From positions 404,972 through 468,971 of the forward strand of contig CAWKOG010000014.1 in the NCBI GenBank assembly GCA_963851215.1: a stretch of DNA of 64,000 nt. Reading direction: 5' to 3'. Each line of letters starts with the position of its first letter. Positions within the stretch are counted from its first letter, which is position 1. Source of the stretch: DATKFM01 sp963851215 (GTDB taxonomy: Bacteria > Pseudomonadota > Alphaproteobacteria > Dongiales > Dongiaceae). The position numbers and the translations under genes are program-made. The notes under the pieces are model-generated. The model ran no database searches. It saw only the letters and a program-made list of their open reading frames with translations, and was not told the origin of the DNA. Shown here one piece after another: positions 9,674 through 17,080 of this stretch.

Positions 9674-11380
9674 ATGCACTATATGGCACTTGCCTGCGAC
9701 TATGACAGCACATTGGCAAGTAACGGACAGGTCGATGACACGACGCTTGCCGCCCTGGAGCGCGTAAAGGCCGCTGGGCGGCGTTTGATTCTGGTTACGG
9801 GGCGGCAGCTTCCGGATCTCCAGCGGGTCTTTCCTGATCTCGGCGGGTTCGATCGCGTCGTCGTTGAAAATGGCGCCGTGCTGTTCAATCCCTCGGACAA
9901 GTCAACAAGAAGGCTTGCCGAGCCGCCACCGCCGATCTTTGCCGACGTCTTGCGCGAGAAGGGAATCGAACCCCTCTCCGTCGGCGAGGTTATTGTGGCC
10001 ACGTGGCAGCCGAACGAAATCGCCGTTCTGGAGACGATTCGAGGCCTTGGGCTGGAGCTCCAGATCATATTCAACAAAGGTGCCGTGATGGTGCTGCCGA
10101 CAGGCGTAAACAAATCGCTCGGCCTGTCGGCTGCGTTGGCTGAATTGGGGTTGTCGCCGCACAACACCGTGGCGGTCGGCGACGCCGAGAATGATCACGC
10201 CTTCCTGGCTCTATGCGGCTGTCGCGTCGCCGTGGCCAACGCCTTGCCGATGATCTGCGAGGCGGCCGATCTGGTGACGGCAGGCGCGCGGGGCCAGGGT
10301 GTCATCGAGCTGATTGACCGGTTGATCGCCGACGATCTGTCCGAAGTCGATCGAAATGCCGCCATGCGCGGCGTCGTGCTCGGGGAAACACCCGCCGGCG
10401 ATCCCATCTGGCTGCCGCGGCGGGATGAATCGCTGTTGCTCGCTGGAACATCGGGCAGCGGCAAGTCCACGCTTACGGCCGGCCTGCTCGAACGGCTGGT
10501 CGAGCAATCCTATCAGTTCTGCGTCATCGATCCCGAAGGAGACTACGAAGCGATGGCCGGGGCGATCGTGGTCGGCGATAGCACTCAGCCGCCGACGCCG
10601 GCCAAGGTTCTTGAGCTGCTGGAGCCGCCCCATCAATCGGTCATCGTCAACCTCCTGGGCGTGAAACTGGAGGATCGTCCCGCGTTCCTGGGAGAATTGT
10701 TGCCGGGCCTGCTGGCATTGCGGAAGCGCACCGCCAGGCCGCATTGGCTGTTTGTGGATGAAGCTCACCATATGCTGTCGGGCGGGCGCAGCGCAGGGCG
10801 GGAGATCGAGCTGCCCTCCGCCGGCCTTTTCCTGATAACCGTCCATCCCGACAAGCTGGCGCCCGCGGCGCTTGCCGCCATCAATACGGTCGTCGTCGTG
10901 GGGAAGGCCGTACAGGAAACGCTGTCAGGATTCGCCAGCATTGCCGGTTGGCCGGCGGCTCAACCGGACCAGAACCTGGAGCAGGGAGAGGCGTTCATAC
11001 AGGCTCGGAATGCGGCAGCCTATTCAGGGCGTCTGCGCATCATGCCGCCACGGGGCGAGCGGCAGCGTCATGTCCGCAAATACGCCGAAGGAAAGCTGGG
11101 AACGGACAAGAGCTTCTACTTCCGCGGCGCCGACCGGCGCCTCAATCTCCGCGCCCACAATCTCGAGATCTTCATGCAGATGGCTGACGGCGTCGACAAC
11201 GATACCTGGCTTTATCACCTGCGGAACGGCGATTATTCCCGGTGGTTCCGCGAAGCGATCAAGGATGATGCACTGGCAGAATTGGCCGCGCGGATAGAAG
11301 CCGACCTGCACCTTGACTCAGCTGCAAGCCGCAGCCAGATCCGCGCCGCCATACAGGAACGCTACACGGCGTCTCCGTGA
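9674..11380 (+). CDS. HAD-superfamily phosphatase fused to a HerA/VirB4-like P-loop ATPase
   Basis: 568 residues from the ATG at 9674 (MHYMALACDYDST), preceded by GGAGCGGG. Residues 1-230 are a HAD hydrolase of the Cof/sugar-phosphatase type: the catalytic pair Asp9/Asp11, VTGR (41-44), and GDAEND (169-174). A P-loop ATPase follows, with GTSGSGKST (258-266), DPEGDYE (286-292) and a Walker B LFVDEAHHM (359-367), like HerA/DUF87 ATPases. The gene is divergent from the glycosyltransferase/debranching pair, with a 208-base shared upstream region. HAD enzymes of this type remove phosphate from sugar phosphates. The purpose of the fused ATPase is unknown. The fusion is in one clean frame, so it is not an assembly join. 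Confidence 0.85.
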   Translation: MHYMALACDYDSTLASNGQVDDTTLAALERVKAAGRRLILVTGRQLPDLQRVFPDLGGFDRVVVENGAVLFNPSDKSTRRLAEPPPPIFADVLREKGIEPLSVGEVIVATWQPNEIAVLETIRGLGLELQIIFNKGAVMVLPTGVNKSLGLSAALAELGLSPHNTVAVGDAENDHAFLALCGCRVAVANALPMICEAADLVTAGARGQGVIELIDRLIADDLSEVDRNAAMRGVVLGETPAGDPIWLPRRDESLLLAGTSGSGKSTLTAGLLERLVEQSYQFCVIDPEGDYEAMAGAIVVGDSTQPPTPAKVLELLEPPHQSVIVNLLGVKLEDRPAFLGELLPGLLALRKRTARPHWLFVDEAHHMLSGGRSAGREIELPSAGLFLITVHPDKLAPAALAAINTVVVVGKAVQETLSGFASIAGWPAAQPDQNLEQGEAFIQARNAAAYSGRLRIMPPRGERQRHVRKYAEGKLGTDKSFYFRGADRRLNLRAHNLEIFMQMADGVDNDTWLYHLRNGDYSRWFREAIKDDALAELAARIEADLHLDSAASRSQIRAAIQERYTASP

Positions 11381-11407
11381 CGGAACGTCCAACGGAGTTT
11401 GCTGAAG

Positions 11408-11464
11408 TGTTGTCTTGATTGGCGCACCCGGCGAGATTCGAACTCACGACCTCTGCCTTCGGAG
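11408..11464 (-). repeat. Left attachment-site repeat: tRNA-Arg(CCG) 3' fragment
   Basis: On the minus strand this is the anticodon loop (CTCCGAA), 3' anticodon stem, T arm and GGGTGCGCCA end of a tRNA-Arg(CCG). The 5' half of the tRNA is absent here. The same 57 bases occur without mismatch at 56166-56222 in the same orientation. A tyrosine recombinase starts 106 bases inside. This is the layout of an attL/attR pair made by integration into the 3' half of a tRNA gene. Confidence 0.85.
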
Positions 11465-11569
11465 AACACGGCATTAGCCGTAAACGGTTGACGCGCCGAG
11501 ATTTCTCCGTCGCTGCATGACGCCCATTGACGTTCGGAGCGTCCCATTCTGCGGACATTCTGCGGATCG

Positions 11570-12664
11570 TCATCGTGAGCCGTCCATGGCGCGCTTGGCG
11601 CTGGTCAAGTAGTCTGGGTGATGATGGGCATACAACTCGCTGGTGCGTTCCTGGCTATGCCCTAGGTACCCGCCGATTTCCCAAAGCGGGACGCCGTGGT
11701 GTGCCATCCAGGTTCCGGCGGTGTGGCGCAGCACATGCGGCGATATGTTCGCACGCTTGACCTGGAGCGACTTTTGGCCGCGCTTCACCTCGACTATGTC
11801 AAAGAATCCGGCGCGAACGGCCGCCGTCGCGAAGCCTTTTTTGATGTCCTTCACCCGCGCGCCGTCGATATTGATCAAGTAGCCGAGCTGCCCGGAGCGC
11901 TCGAGCGTGCGACGGAGGAATCCCCCAAGCCGGCGGGGAATGGGAATGATCGGCCGGCCTTTGGAGGTACGACGCTGCCCCGGTGAATTGAGGTCGATGC
12001 GCCCACGCGCCAGGTCGACCTGGGGCGCCCGGAAGGAGAGGATTGTGCTCTTTCTGGCGCCCGTGTAGAGGCCAAGGAGGATGAACATCGGAAGATGCAG
12101 CCTGCACCGCTTGTCGTGCCTGGCGGCCCGCAAAAGGGCCGCGGCCTCGGTTCTAGTCAGCCAGCGGTCCCTTGCCGCCGGCGGAGGCGGCAGGAACACG
12201 AAGGGCACGCGCCTTAGACGGCCCTCCTGGAAAGCATGATTGAGGGCGGCTCGCAGTACGCCAAGCTCTCGGCAAATCGTACCGTCCGATTTTCCTCGAT
12301 GCCCACCATAGGCGGCACAAGTCTCGCGCGTAATATCGCCAGCAAAGTTGCCCGACCAGAAGCTTGCCAACGCTTCCACAGCGTAGGAAATGCGCTCCGA
12401 TGTAGCCGTACGCGGCGCGTGCTCCTTTGCGTAGTCCGCGAGCACTTCGGCTATCGGGAAGGCGGCGGGTTCACGCGGTCCGGCGCGGCGGCCTCGTTCT
12501 AAGATGAACTCTCCGAGTTGCGTCTCAGCCGTGCCGAGATCGCCCGTAGCGCAAGAGCGTTGCTTTGTGCGTCCGGCCTCGGTCCACTCGATGTACCATG
12601 ACCCCTCGCGCCAGCCTCGTTTCTTGATAAACCGCAGTCGGGGGCCTCTTGCACGGCGGCCCAT
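11570..12664 (-). CDS. Tyrosine recombinase / integrase of the 45-kb element
   Basis: 364 residues. The catalytic set is visible: Arg204 in TGARKS, His310 and Arg313 in HVLRH, His336 in GHSQ, and the nucleophile Tyr345 in SELYAHH. The N-terminal third contains the core-binding domain. The gene points towards the adjacent tRNA-Arg repeat, as expected for an island integrase that recombines at a tRNA 3' end. It overlaps the excisionase-like gene upstream by 166 bases in another frame. All key residues are present, so the protein could be active. Confidence 0.92.
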   Translation of the reverse strand: MGRRARGPRLRFIKKRGWREGSWYIEWTEAGRTKQRSCATGDLGTAETQLGEFILERGRRAGPREPAAFPIAEVLADYAKEHAPRTATSERISYAVEALASFWSGNFAGDITRETCAAYGGHRGKSDGTICRELGVLRAALNHAFQEGRLRRVPFVFLPPPPAARDRWLTRTEAAALLRAARHDKRCRLHLPMFILLGLYTGARKSTILSFRAPQVDLARGRIDLNSPGQRRTSKGRPIIPIPRRLGGFLRRTLERSGQLGYLINIDGARVKDIKKGFATAAVRAGFFDIVEVKRGQKSLQVKRANISPHVLRHTAGTWMAHHGVPLWEIGGYLGHSQERTSELYAHHHPDYLTSAKRAMDGSR

Positions 12665-12900
12665 GGTTGCACCTCATTCGCTTCAACAAATTCTTCAATC
12701 GCCTGGCGTCGATACATGATCTTGCCGGCGAATTTAACATAGGCCAAACGACCGGCCGCCCGTTCGGTCCGAAGAGCCCGCTCTGTTACACCGAGCCTCG
12801 CGGCCGCCTGCTTTGGTGTTAGGAGTAACGACACAGCCATTTCCGGACCCATTTTCACCATCGGTCGCTTTACAACGTCAAGCTTTCTAATCCTGTTCAT
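12499..12900 (-). CDS. Excisionase-like helix-turn-helix protein
   Basis: 133 residues. The N-terminal 75 carry a MerR/excisionase-type winged helix (LLTPKQAAARLGVTERALR, then AYVKFAGKIMYRRQAIEEF). The tail is Arg/Ser-rich and overlaps the start of the integrase gene. Small proteins of this kind bind attachment sites and direct excision. Its position directly upstream of the integrase supports that role. The long overlap means either the C-terminal tail is real and translationally coupled, or one of the two starts is further in. Confidence 0.75.
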   Translation of the reverse strand: MNRIRKLDVVKRPMVKMGPEMAVSLLLTPKQAAARLGVTERALRTERAAGRLAYVKFAGKIMYRRQAIEEFVEANEVQPWAAVQEAPDCGLSRNEAGARGHGTSSGPRPDAQSNALALRAISARLRRNSESSS

Positions 12901-13082
12901 ATCAAATGGTTAGGTTAAGATTTCGCTGCCCGCGGACTAGATGAACGCGCCAAGTCCGTTTCCCGGCCGCGGTCGCACTGCCCACCTCTCAGAAGAGAGT
13001 GACCTTGTTTCGGATTCGTAGTCAGTAAGAATGATTCCCGGACAATCCCGGAATCAGCACTAAGTGCATCGGAGAACAGGAT

Positions 13083-13772
13083 TTATCGTCGTTGGACAAC
13101 CTGCACTGCCCGCTTTTCTTTGCTGGATTTCTTCTTCGACTGGTTATGGACTGAGCGCACTATTCGAAGAACTGTCTCCCAACCTTTCCCGCCTTCCCAT
13201 ATTCCCAAGTCCCTTGCAACGAGGCGGGCAGCGCCAATTCCGGTACAGTATTTCCGAAACGCCTTGTTCTCCTTAAGCTGCTTGTACATATCCGGAACCG
13301 CGCGCTTTAAGACAATCTCTGCATCTCCGGAATCCGCTTTAAAATCGGTATGTAATCGCTTCGATTGGCTTTTGATCCATGCTTCTGCTGCTTCTAGGTC
13401 AAGAAATCGGACCAAATAGCGCGTTCCGGCGATAGTAGCTTCTGATTTGCGGAAATCGATTTTTGGCATCGCTAAGTTCCAACGGTCCGGCGGCAAAACA
13501 AACACCCTACCTCGTGGAGGCGCTGGATACACGATAGCGAACGTGACGAGCTGGCCAGTTATGCAAAGATCGCAGAATTCGTCAAAAACCCTGCCGCTAG
13601 GCCCCCCCATAGACAGTCCGTTTTTCAGATATTGCTCTGCAGCAAGAACAACACTGAGCACACCGTGCGGTGATGTCACTTTCCAATCTTCACGAAATCG
13701 TGCAGCGCAATGTTTCGCAAGAGCTGACAATGCCGGCAGCGCTTCCAGTGGGAACAATTCAAATAGGTCCAT
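13083..13772 (-). CDS. Hypothetical protein
   Basis: 229 residues from the ATG at 13772 (MDLFELFPLEALPAL), preceded by GGGAAG; a longer frame to 13832 is possible. I do not recognise the family. There is no signal peptide or clear membrane helix. The C-terminus is rich in Lys and Arg (NQSKKKSSKEKRA), which may favour nucleic-acid contact. It sits alone between the excisionase gene and a tRNA, a common place for island-specific genes. Base composition is lower in GC than the flanking backbone genes. Confidence 0.6.
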   Translation of the reverse strand: MDLFELFPLEALPALSALAKHCAARFREDWKVTSPHGVLSVVLAAEQYLKNGLSMGGPSGRVFDEFCDLCITGQLVTFAIVYPAPPRGRVFVLPPDRWNLAMPKIDFRKSEATIAGTRYLVRFLDLEAAEAWIKSQSKRLHTDFKADSGDAEIVLKRAVPDMYKQLKENKAFRKYCTGIGAARLVARDLGIWEGGKGWETVLRIVRSVHNQSKKKSSKEKRAVQVVQRR

Positions 13773-13891
13773 GGCACTTCCCAAATCCCATTCACTAGAT
13801 AGGTGATGCGGCAGAACACACGTGAATGGCATCCATCTCGCAAATGAGATTAGCCGAGCAAATCAGAACTTAACTTGATTCGCGAAACCGC

Positions 13892-13974
13892 GCGCACGTG
13901 ACGGGGAATCGCATCGGACTTAAGATCCGAGGTCCCACAATGGCTTGCGGGTTCAAGTCCCGCCGTGCGCACCA
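13892..13974 (+). tRNA. tRNA-Leu(TAA), with a shortened D arm
   Basis: 83 bases with encoded CCA. The acceptor stem GCGCACG/CGTGCGC pairs perfectly, as do the anticodon stem TCGGA/TCCGA (loop CTTAAGA, anticodon TAA) and the T stem GCGGG/CCCGC with loop TTCAAGT. A 16-base variable region fits the long arm of tRNA-Leu. The D region (ACGGGGAATCGC) is several bases shorter than usual and pairs weakly. It would read the rare UUA codon. It may be functional or a degenerate island-borne copy. Confidence 0.7.
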
Positions 13975-14168
13975 TTGAAAAGACAGGATTAGGGTTAGCC
14001 GGCAACCACCAGGCAACCTCGCGGCCCTAGTCGTCCTTGCGAGTTAAGAAGCTTTTTTGGGGAGTTCAAGAATCGCGTTGTTAATCCCGACCAGCAAGGG
14101 CCGGTGGCGGAGCGTCCGCAATTGGCGTGAGCGCAGCTTTTCACGGCGCGTGCTAGGAGGCAGGGTTG

Positions 14169-14429
14169 ATGGTCATACGTACTCGCTCGGAGCGGGCTTT
14201 TGCTCATCTTCAGCGCCAGTTCGTTGCTGACGCAGAATGCCGTGACAAATGGACAAGTGCGTTCACTGACGGTGAAGTTGCCTGTGAAGAGTTGAGGGCG
14301 TTACATCTGCTGCTTCATGGCCTTTGGGCATTTAAGGTCGATAATGCGGGTGCGCGTACTGATCTTGTCTTTCAGGAGCCGTTGGGAGCCTTTCTGATCA
14401 GGAGTGATACGCTGAAGGCATCGTATTGA
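14169..14429 (+). CDS. Hypothetical small protein, first gene of a coupled pair
   Basis: 86 residues. The start is fixed by an AGGAGG eight bases upstream (14155-14160). I do not recognise the family. The protein is soluble and of mixed charge with a leucine-rich centre (EELRALHLLLHGLW). Its stop TGA overlaps the ATG of the next gene (TGATG at 14427-14431), so the two are translationally coupled. Confidence 0.6.
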   Translation: MVIRTRSERAFAHLQRQFVADAECRDKWTSAFTDGEVACEELRALHLLLHGLWAFKVDNAGARTDLVFQEPLGAFLIRSDTLKASY

Positions 14430-14797
14430 TGGAATGGAAGGTCTCGAGATCCGACACAAAAGCGCAGCCGAAATTTGCGCGCACGGCCCTTCCAGGCGAG
14501 ATACTGGATCAAATCACCTTTAAGGGAGAAACGCTGCGCGTGCTTTCCCTGATAGCGCCTCATCCGGCCTCGCACGAACGTCGACCTGTTGGCGGCGCTC
14601 GATTTCTTTTTCCTGCTCATTCGGTCCATGCTGGGAAGATATGGCGACAGGGCCCCAGATGCTTGGAGTTGGCTTCTGCCGACAATCATGCCGACGCTGT
14701 CGCTCGTGATCGGTGCGCTTGCTATGGACTCTCATGTCCGGAGAGGATCAGAAGTGGCCGTGCCCAAAACGCCCTTACTCCGTCCGCTTACCCTTAA
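14429..14797 (+). pseudogene. Hypothetical membrane protein, frameshifted
   Basis: The ATG overlaps the stop of the preceding gene. The frame opens with a soluble stretch (MEWKVSRSDTKAQPKF) up to KGETLRVLS near 14550. The more convincing continuation lies in another frame: RLIRPRTNVDLLAALDFFF, LLIRSMLGRYGDRAPD, then a second hydrophobic run (WSWLLPTIMPTLSLVIGAL), giving two membrane helices. It then runs into a copy of the dispersed repeat at about 14735. So this is probably a two-helix membrane protein with one single-base shift and a replaced 3' end. Family not recognised. Confidence 0.45.
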
Positions 14798-14845
14798 TAG
14801 TGGTCACACACTTGCCATGGTCTAATATCCGCTATGTGCCAGGAC
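14735..14845 (+). repeat. Dispersed intergenic repeat, copy A
   Basis: Shares with copies B, C and D the order: a block like GGGTCAAAAGC (here diverged), then TCCGCTTACCC and CAATAG-like bases, then TGCCAGGA. It is the most diverged of the four. Confidence 0.4.
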
Positions 14846-14905
14846 CGGACCTCGGGCGCAAGCGAAGGGGACGAATCCTCTCTGCTAGTAAGAGCAACAG
14901 TCCCG

Positions 14906-16117
14906 TCAGCACCGCATGGTAATTTGCTCGACTTCCAACTCCAGTTTCGGCTTCCACTTCCGCGCCAACCGCTGCGCTTCCTCGATTTGCGCCGGAGTCA
15001 TTTTTCCGGCTACGAGGTCACGGTTTTTGATAGCAATGGTTTGAACCTCTCCTGTCGTGTCGCCAGCCGCTGCGAGGCTGAACCAAACGTGAGCTTGCAC
15101 TAAGTTCTTCTGCACACCATGGCCGACGTAATACATGCCACCGAGATTGAACTGCGCGAACACATTGCCCTGATCAGCAGCTCTTCGGTGCCACTTCGCG
15201 GCTGTGGCGTAGTCTTGTGGTACACCTTCGCCATTGTTGTACATGACGCCCAGATTCACCTGAGACCCGGCGAGACCCTGATCGGCCGCCTTGCGGTACC
15301 ATTTGACCGCCTCAGCGTCATTTGTCGGCAAACCCATACCATCGTCATACATCCGGCCAATGGCTTGCTGCGCAAACACCTCGCCTTGCGCTGCCGCTTT
15401 GCGGTACCATTTCAATGCCTCCGTGTAGTCCTTTGGCACCCCTAAGGCCTCCAAATACATCTCACCGAGATTGCTCTGCGCGAGGGCATTTCCTTTGTCA
15501 GTTGCCGTTCTGATCCATTTCGCCGCCTCGGCGTAGTTCTGGGAAACGCCTTCACCGTCGCGATACATCAAACCTAGGCCGCGTTCAGCCTCGCAGTACC
15601 CCTGGTCAGCGGCCTTGCGTAACCATCGCAACGCCTCGGCGTCGTCCTGTCGCACACCCTGACCAAGATGATACATGGCAAAGAGATTATACTGTGCGTC
15701 GGCGTGCCCCTGCTCGGCAGCCTTGCGGTACCACTTGGCTGCGGCGGCGTAGTCTTGTGGTACACCTTCGCCATGGTCGTAGATTTCGGCGAGGTTGATT
15801 TGGGCCCACGCCTGGCCTTGCTCCGCCAGACGATGGCAGGCGGACACCGCCTTTGCCGGGTTGGTCTTCAGCAGCGTCTTGGCGTTCTTGCAGTCTTCGA
15901 CATCGCCAGCAAAAACTGAACTTGGCGACAAGAAAAGCGAAAGTGCCAAGGCGAGTCGCAGCACCGCAAAAATCTGCTCGCGGTGGTGGCTTAGGAGACC
16001 GAGGACGCCCTTCCGCCCCTCCTTCAACGCCGCCAGGGTGCCCGCCTCGTCGTGCTCCATGAGGCGGCTATAGCCGACGACGTCAGTGGCAAGGATTGCA
16101 GCAAGACGGCGTTCCAT
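14906..16117 (-). CDS. Sel1-repeat protein with a class III cyclase N-terminal fragment and an internal signal peptide
   Basis: From the ATG at 16117, about 403 residues. The first 35 (MERRLAAILATDVVGYSR and on to GTLAALK) are the start of a bacterial adenylate/guanylate cyclase, but the catalytic domain never follows. After about residue 50 there is a classical signal peptide (LRLALALSLFLSP then SSVFAG) and then about seven Sel1 repeats of 36 residues (AAKWYRKAAEQGHADAQ type). A GTG inside (before LRLALALSLF) would give a normal secreted Sel1 protein, and I think that is the original start. Sel1 proteins are periplasmic scaffolds. The fused cyclase piece looks like a recombination product; other parts of a cyclase lie at 28870-29345. 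Confidence 0.75.
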   Translation of the reverse strand: MERRLAAILATDVVGYSRLMEHDEAGTLAALKEGRKGVLGLLSHHREQIFAVLRLALALSLFLSPSSVFAGDVEDCKNAKTLLKTNPAKAVSACHRLAEQGQAWAQINLAEIYDHGEGVPQDYAAAAKWYRKAAEQGHADAQYNLFAMYHLGQGVRQDDAEALRWLRKAADQGYCEAERGLGLMYRDGEGVSQNYAEAAKWIRTATDKGNALAQSNLGEMYLEALGVPKDYTEALKWYRKAAAQGEVFAQQAIGRMYDDGMGLPTNDAEAVKWYRKAADQGLAGSQVNLGVMYNNGEGVPQDYATAAKWHRRAADQGNVFAQFNLGGMYYVGHGVQKNLVQAHVWFSLAAAGDTTGEVQTIAIKNRDLVAGKMTPAQIEEAQRLARKWKPKLELEVEQITMRC

Positions 16118-16184
16118 TGCAGATTTGACCTGGCAGCACGACGTTACGATTCGCAATATCCTAGGCCCGAAATGGTGCAATGAC

Positions 16185-16300
16185 GAGTCCGCTTTGGGGT
16201 CAAAAGGCGCCGTGTCAGTCGGGCCTTCGATTCGTCCGCTTAGCCCGCAATAGCAGTCGTTCCCCAACGGCACGGGACCGTCCGCAAAGTGCCAATAGCT
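16185..16300 (+). repeat. Dispersed intergenic repeat, copy B
   Basis: Contains GGGTCAAAAGGCGCCGTGTC, then GTCCGCTTAGCCCGCAATAG, then ACGGCACGGGACCGTCCGC and GTGCCAATAG. The same blocks in the same order and strand occur at 21305 and 23655. It lies just upstream of the Sel1 gene on the other strand. Confidence 0.65.
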
Positions 16301-16305
16301 GCTTG

Positions 16306-17080
16306 GCCTCATAGCGGCGTCAGAAGCACTGCATATCCAGATGACGCGCTTCCGCATCGGTGAGGCTGCAACAGAACGGGACATGCTTCAGCATTTCCAA
16401 TGGTCGTGTCATGGTTCTGGTTCCCGCGCAGTAGCCGCATGCCGATGCTCCTCCGGTCGCATACCTTCGACGCGGCTACCATCTCTGCTGATGGTAGTCG
16501 GCTCTACTGATGGTAGTCGGCAAGTGCCCTTTCAAGGGGCAACGCCGGCGTGTGTGCGCACGTGCGACCGCAAGTCAACGACCGGTCAGCCGGCGTCGAG
16601 GTCACGGAAGTGTGATCTGAATCACACTGATACGGAATTTTCTCTGCGCGGAACGAAACGCAACAATCGGACTCGTCTTTTGACGGACCGTCCGACGCCT
16701 TTTGACAGCCTTGTGACGGCTTCTGACTACGTTATCGCCGACGTGATCCACGAGGCGAAGGTGCCGGTGGAATAATTCACTAAGGCGAGGTGTCAATTCG
16801 AGCAGCAGTACGAGCGGGCCACGTTTTTGTGACGGAGCGCACACTCGCAGAAAGCAGGTGCGCTGAAGGACATTCATGGAAAGCAAGTTCATGCACGGAA
16901 CATTGAAGCCTTTCGTTCTCATGTATGACAGGCGACGTCGCGTCGCCGGAAGCAACTGAGACAGTTCACAGCGTCAATCGAAATAGTTCTTTTCCATTTG
17001 CTCGCGCATGAGCGAGCGCCGCTCCCGGCCGTTCGCGGGAGGCCTCGCCACGCGCGTCCTTCAGAAAGGGTTGAGATCCC
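16306..17080. other. Gap of about 775 bases; direct 15-base duplication
   Basis: No convincing gene. CTGATGGTAGTCGGC occurs twice (16488-16502 and 16507-16521), separated by 4 bases. The stretch should hold the promoter of the RTX-like gene at 17081. Open frames here have no family signal and poor composition. Confidence 0.4.

Noticed and set aside
8635..9705. 356-codon plus-strand frame
   Set aside because: Antisense to the glycosyltransferase, which has complete motifs; composition of the shadow is not protein-like.
11408..11464. Left tRNA-Arg sequence as a working tRNA gene
   Set aside because: The 5' half cannot form the acceptor or D stem; it is only the attachment fragment.
16341..16775. 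144-codon plus-strand frame
   Set aside because: Contains the 15-base duplication, no family signal, no ribosome site; treated as noncoding.
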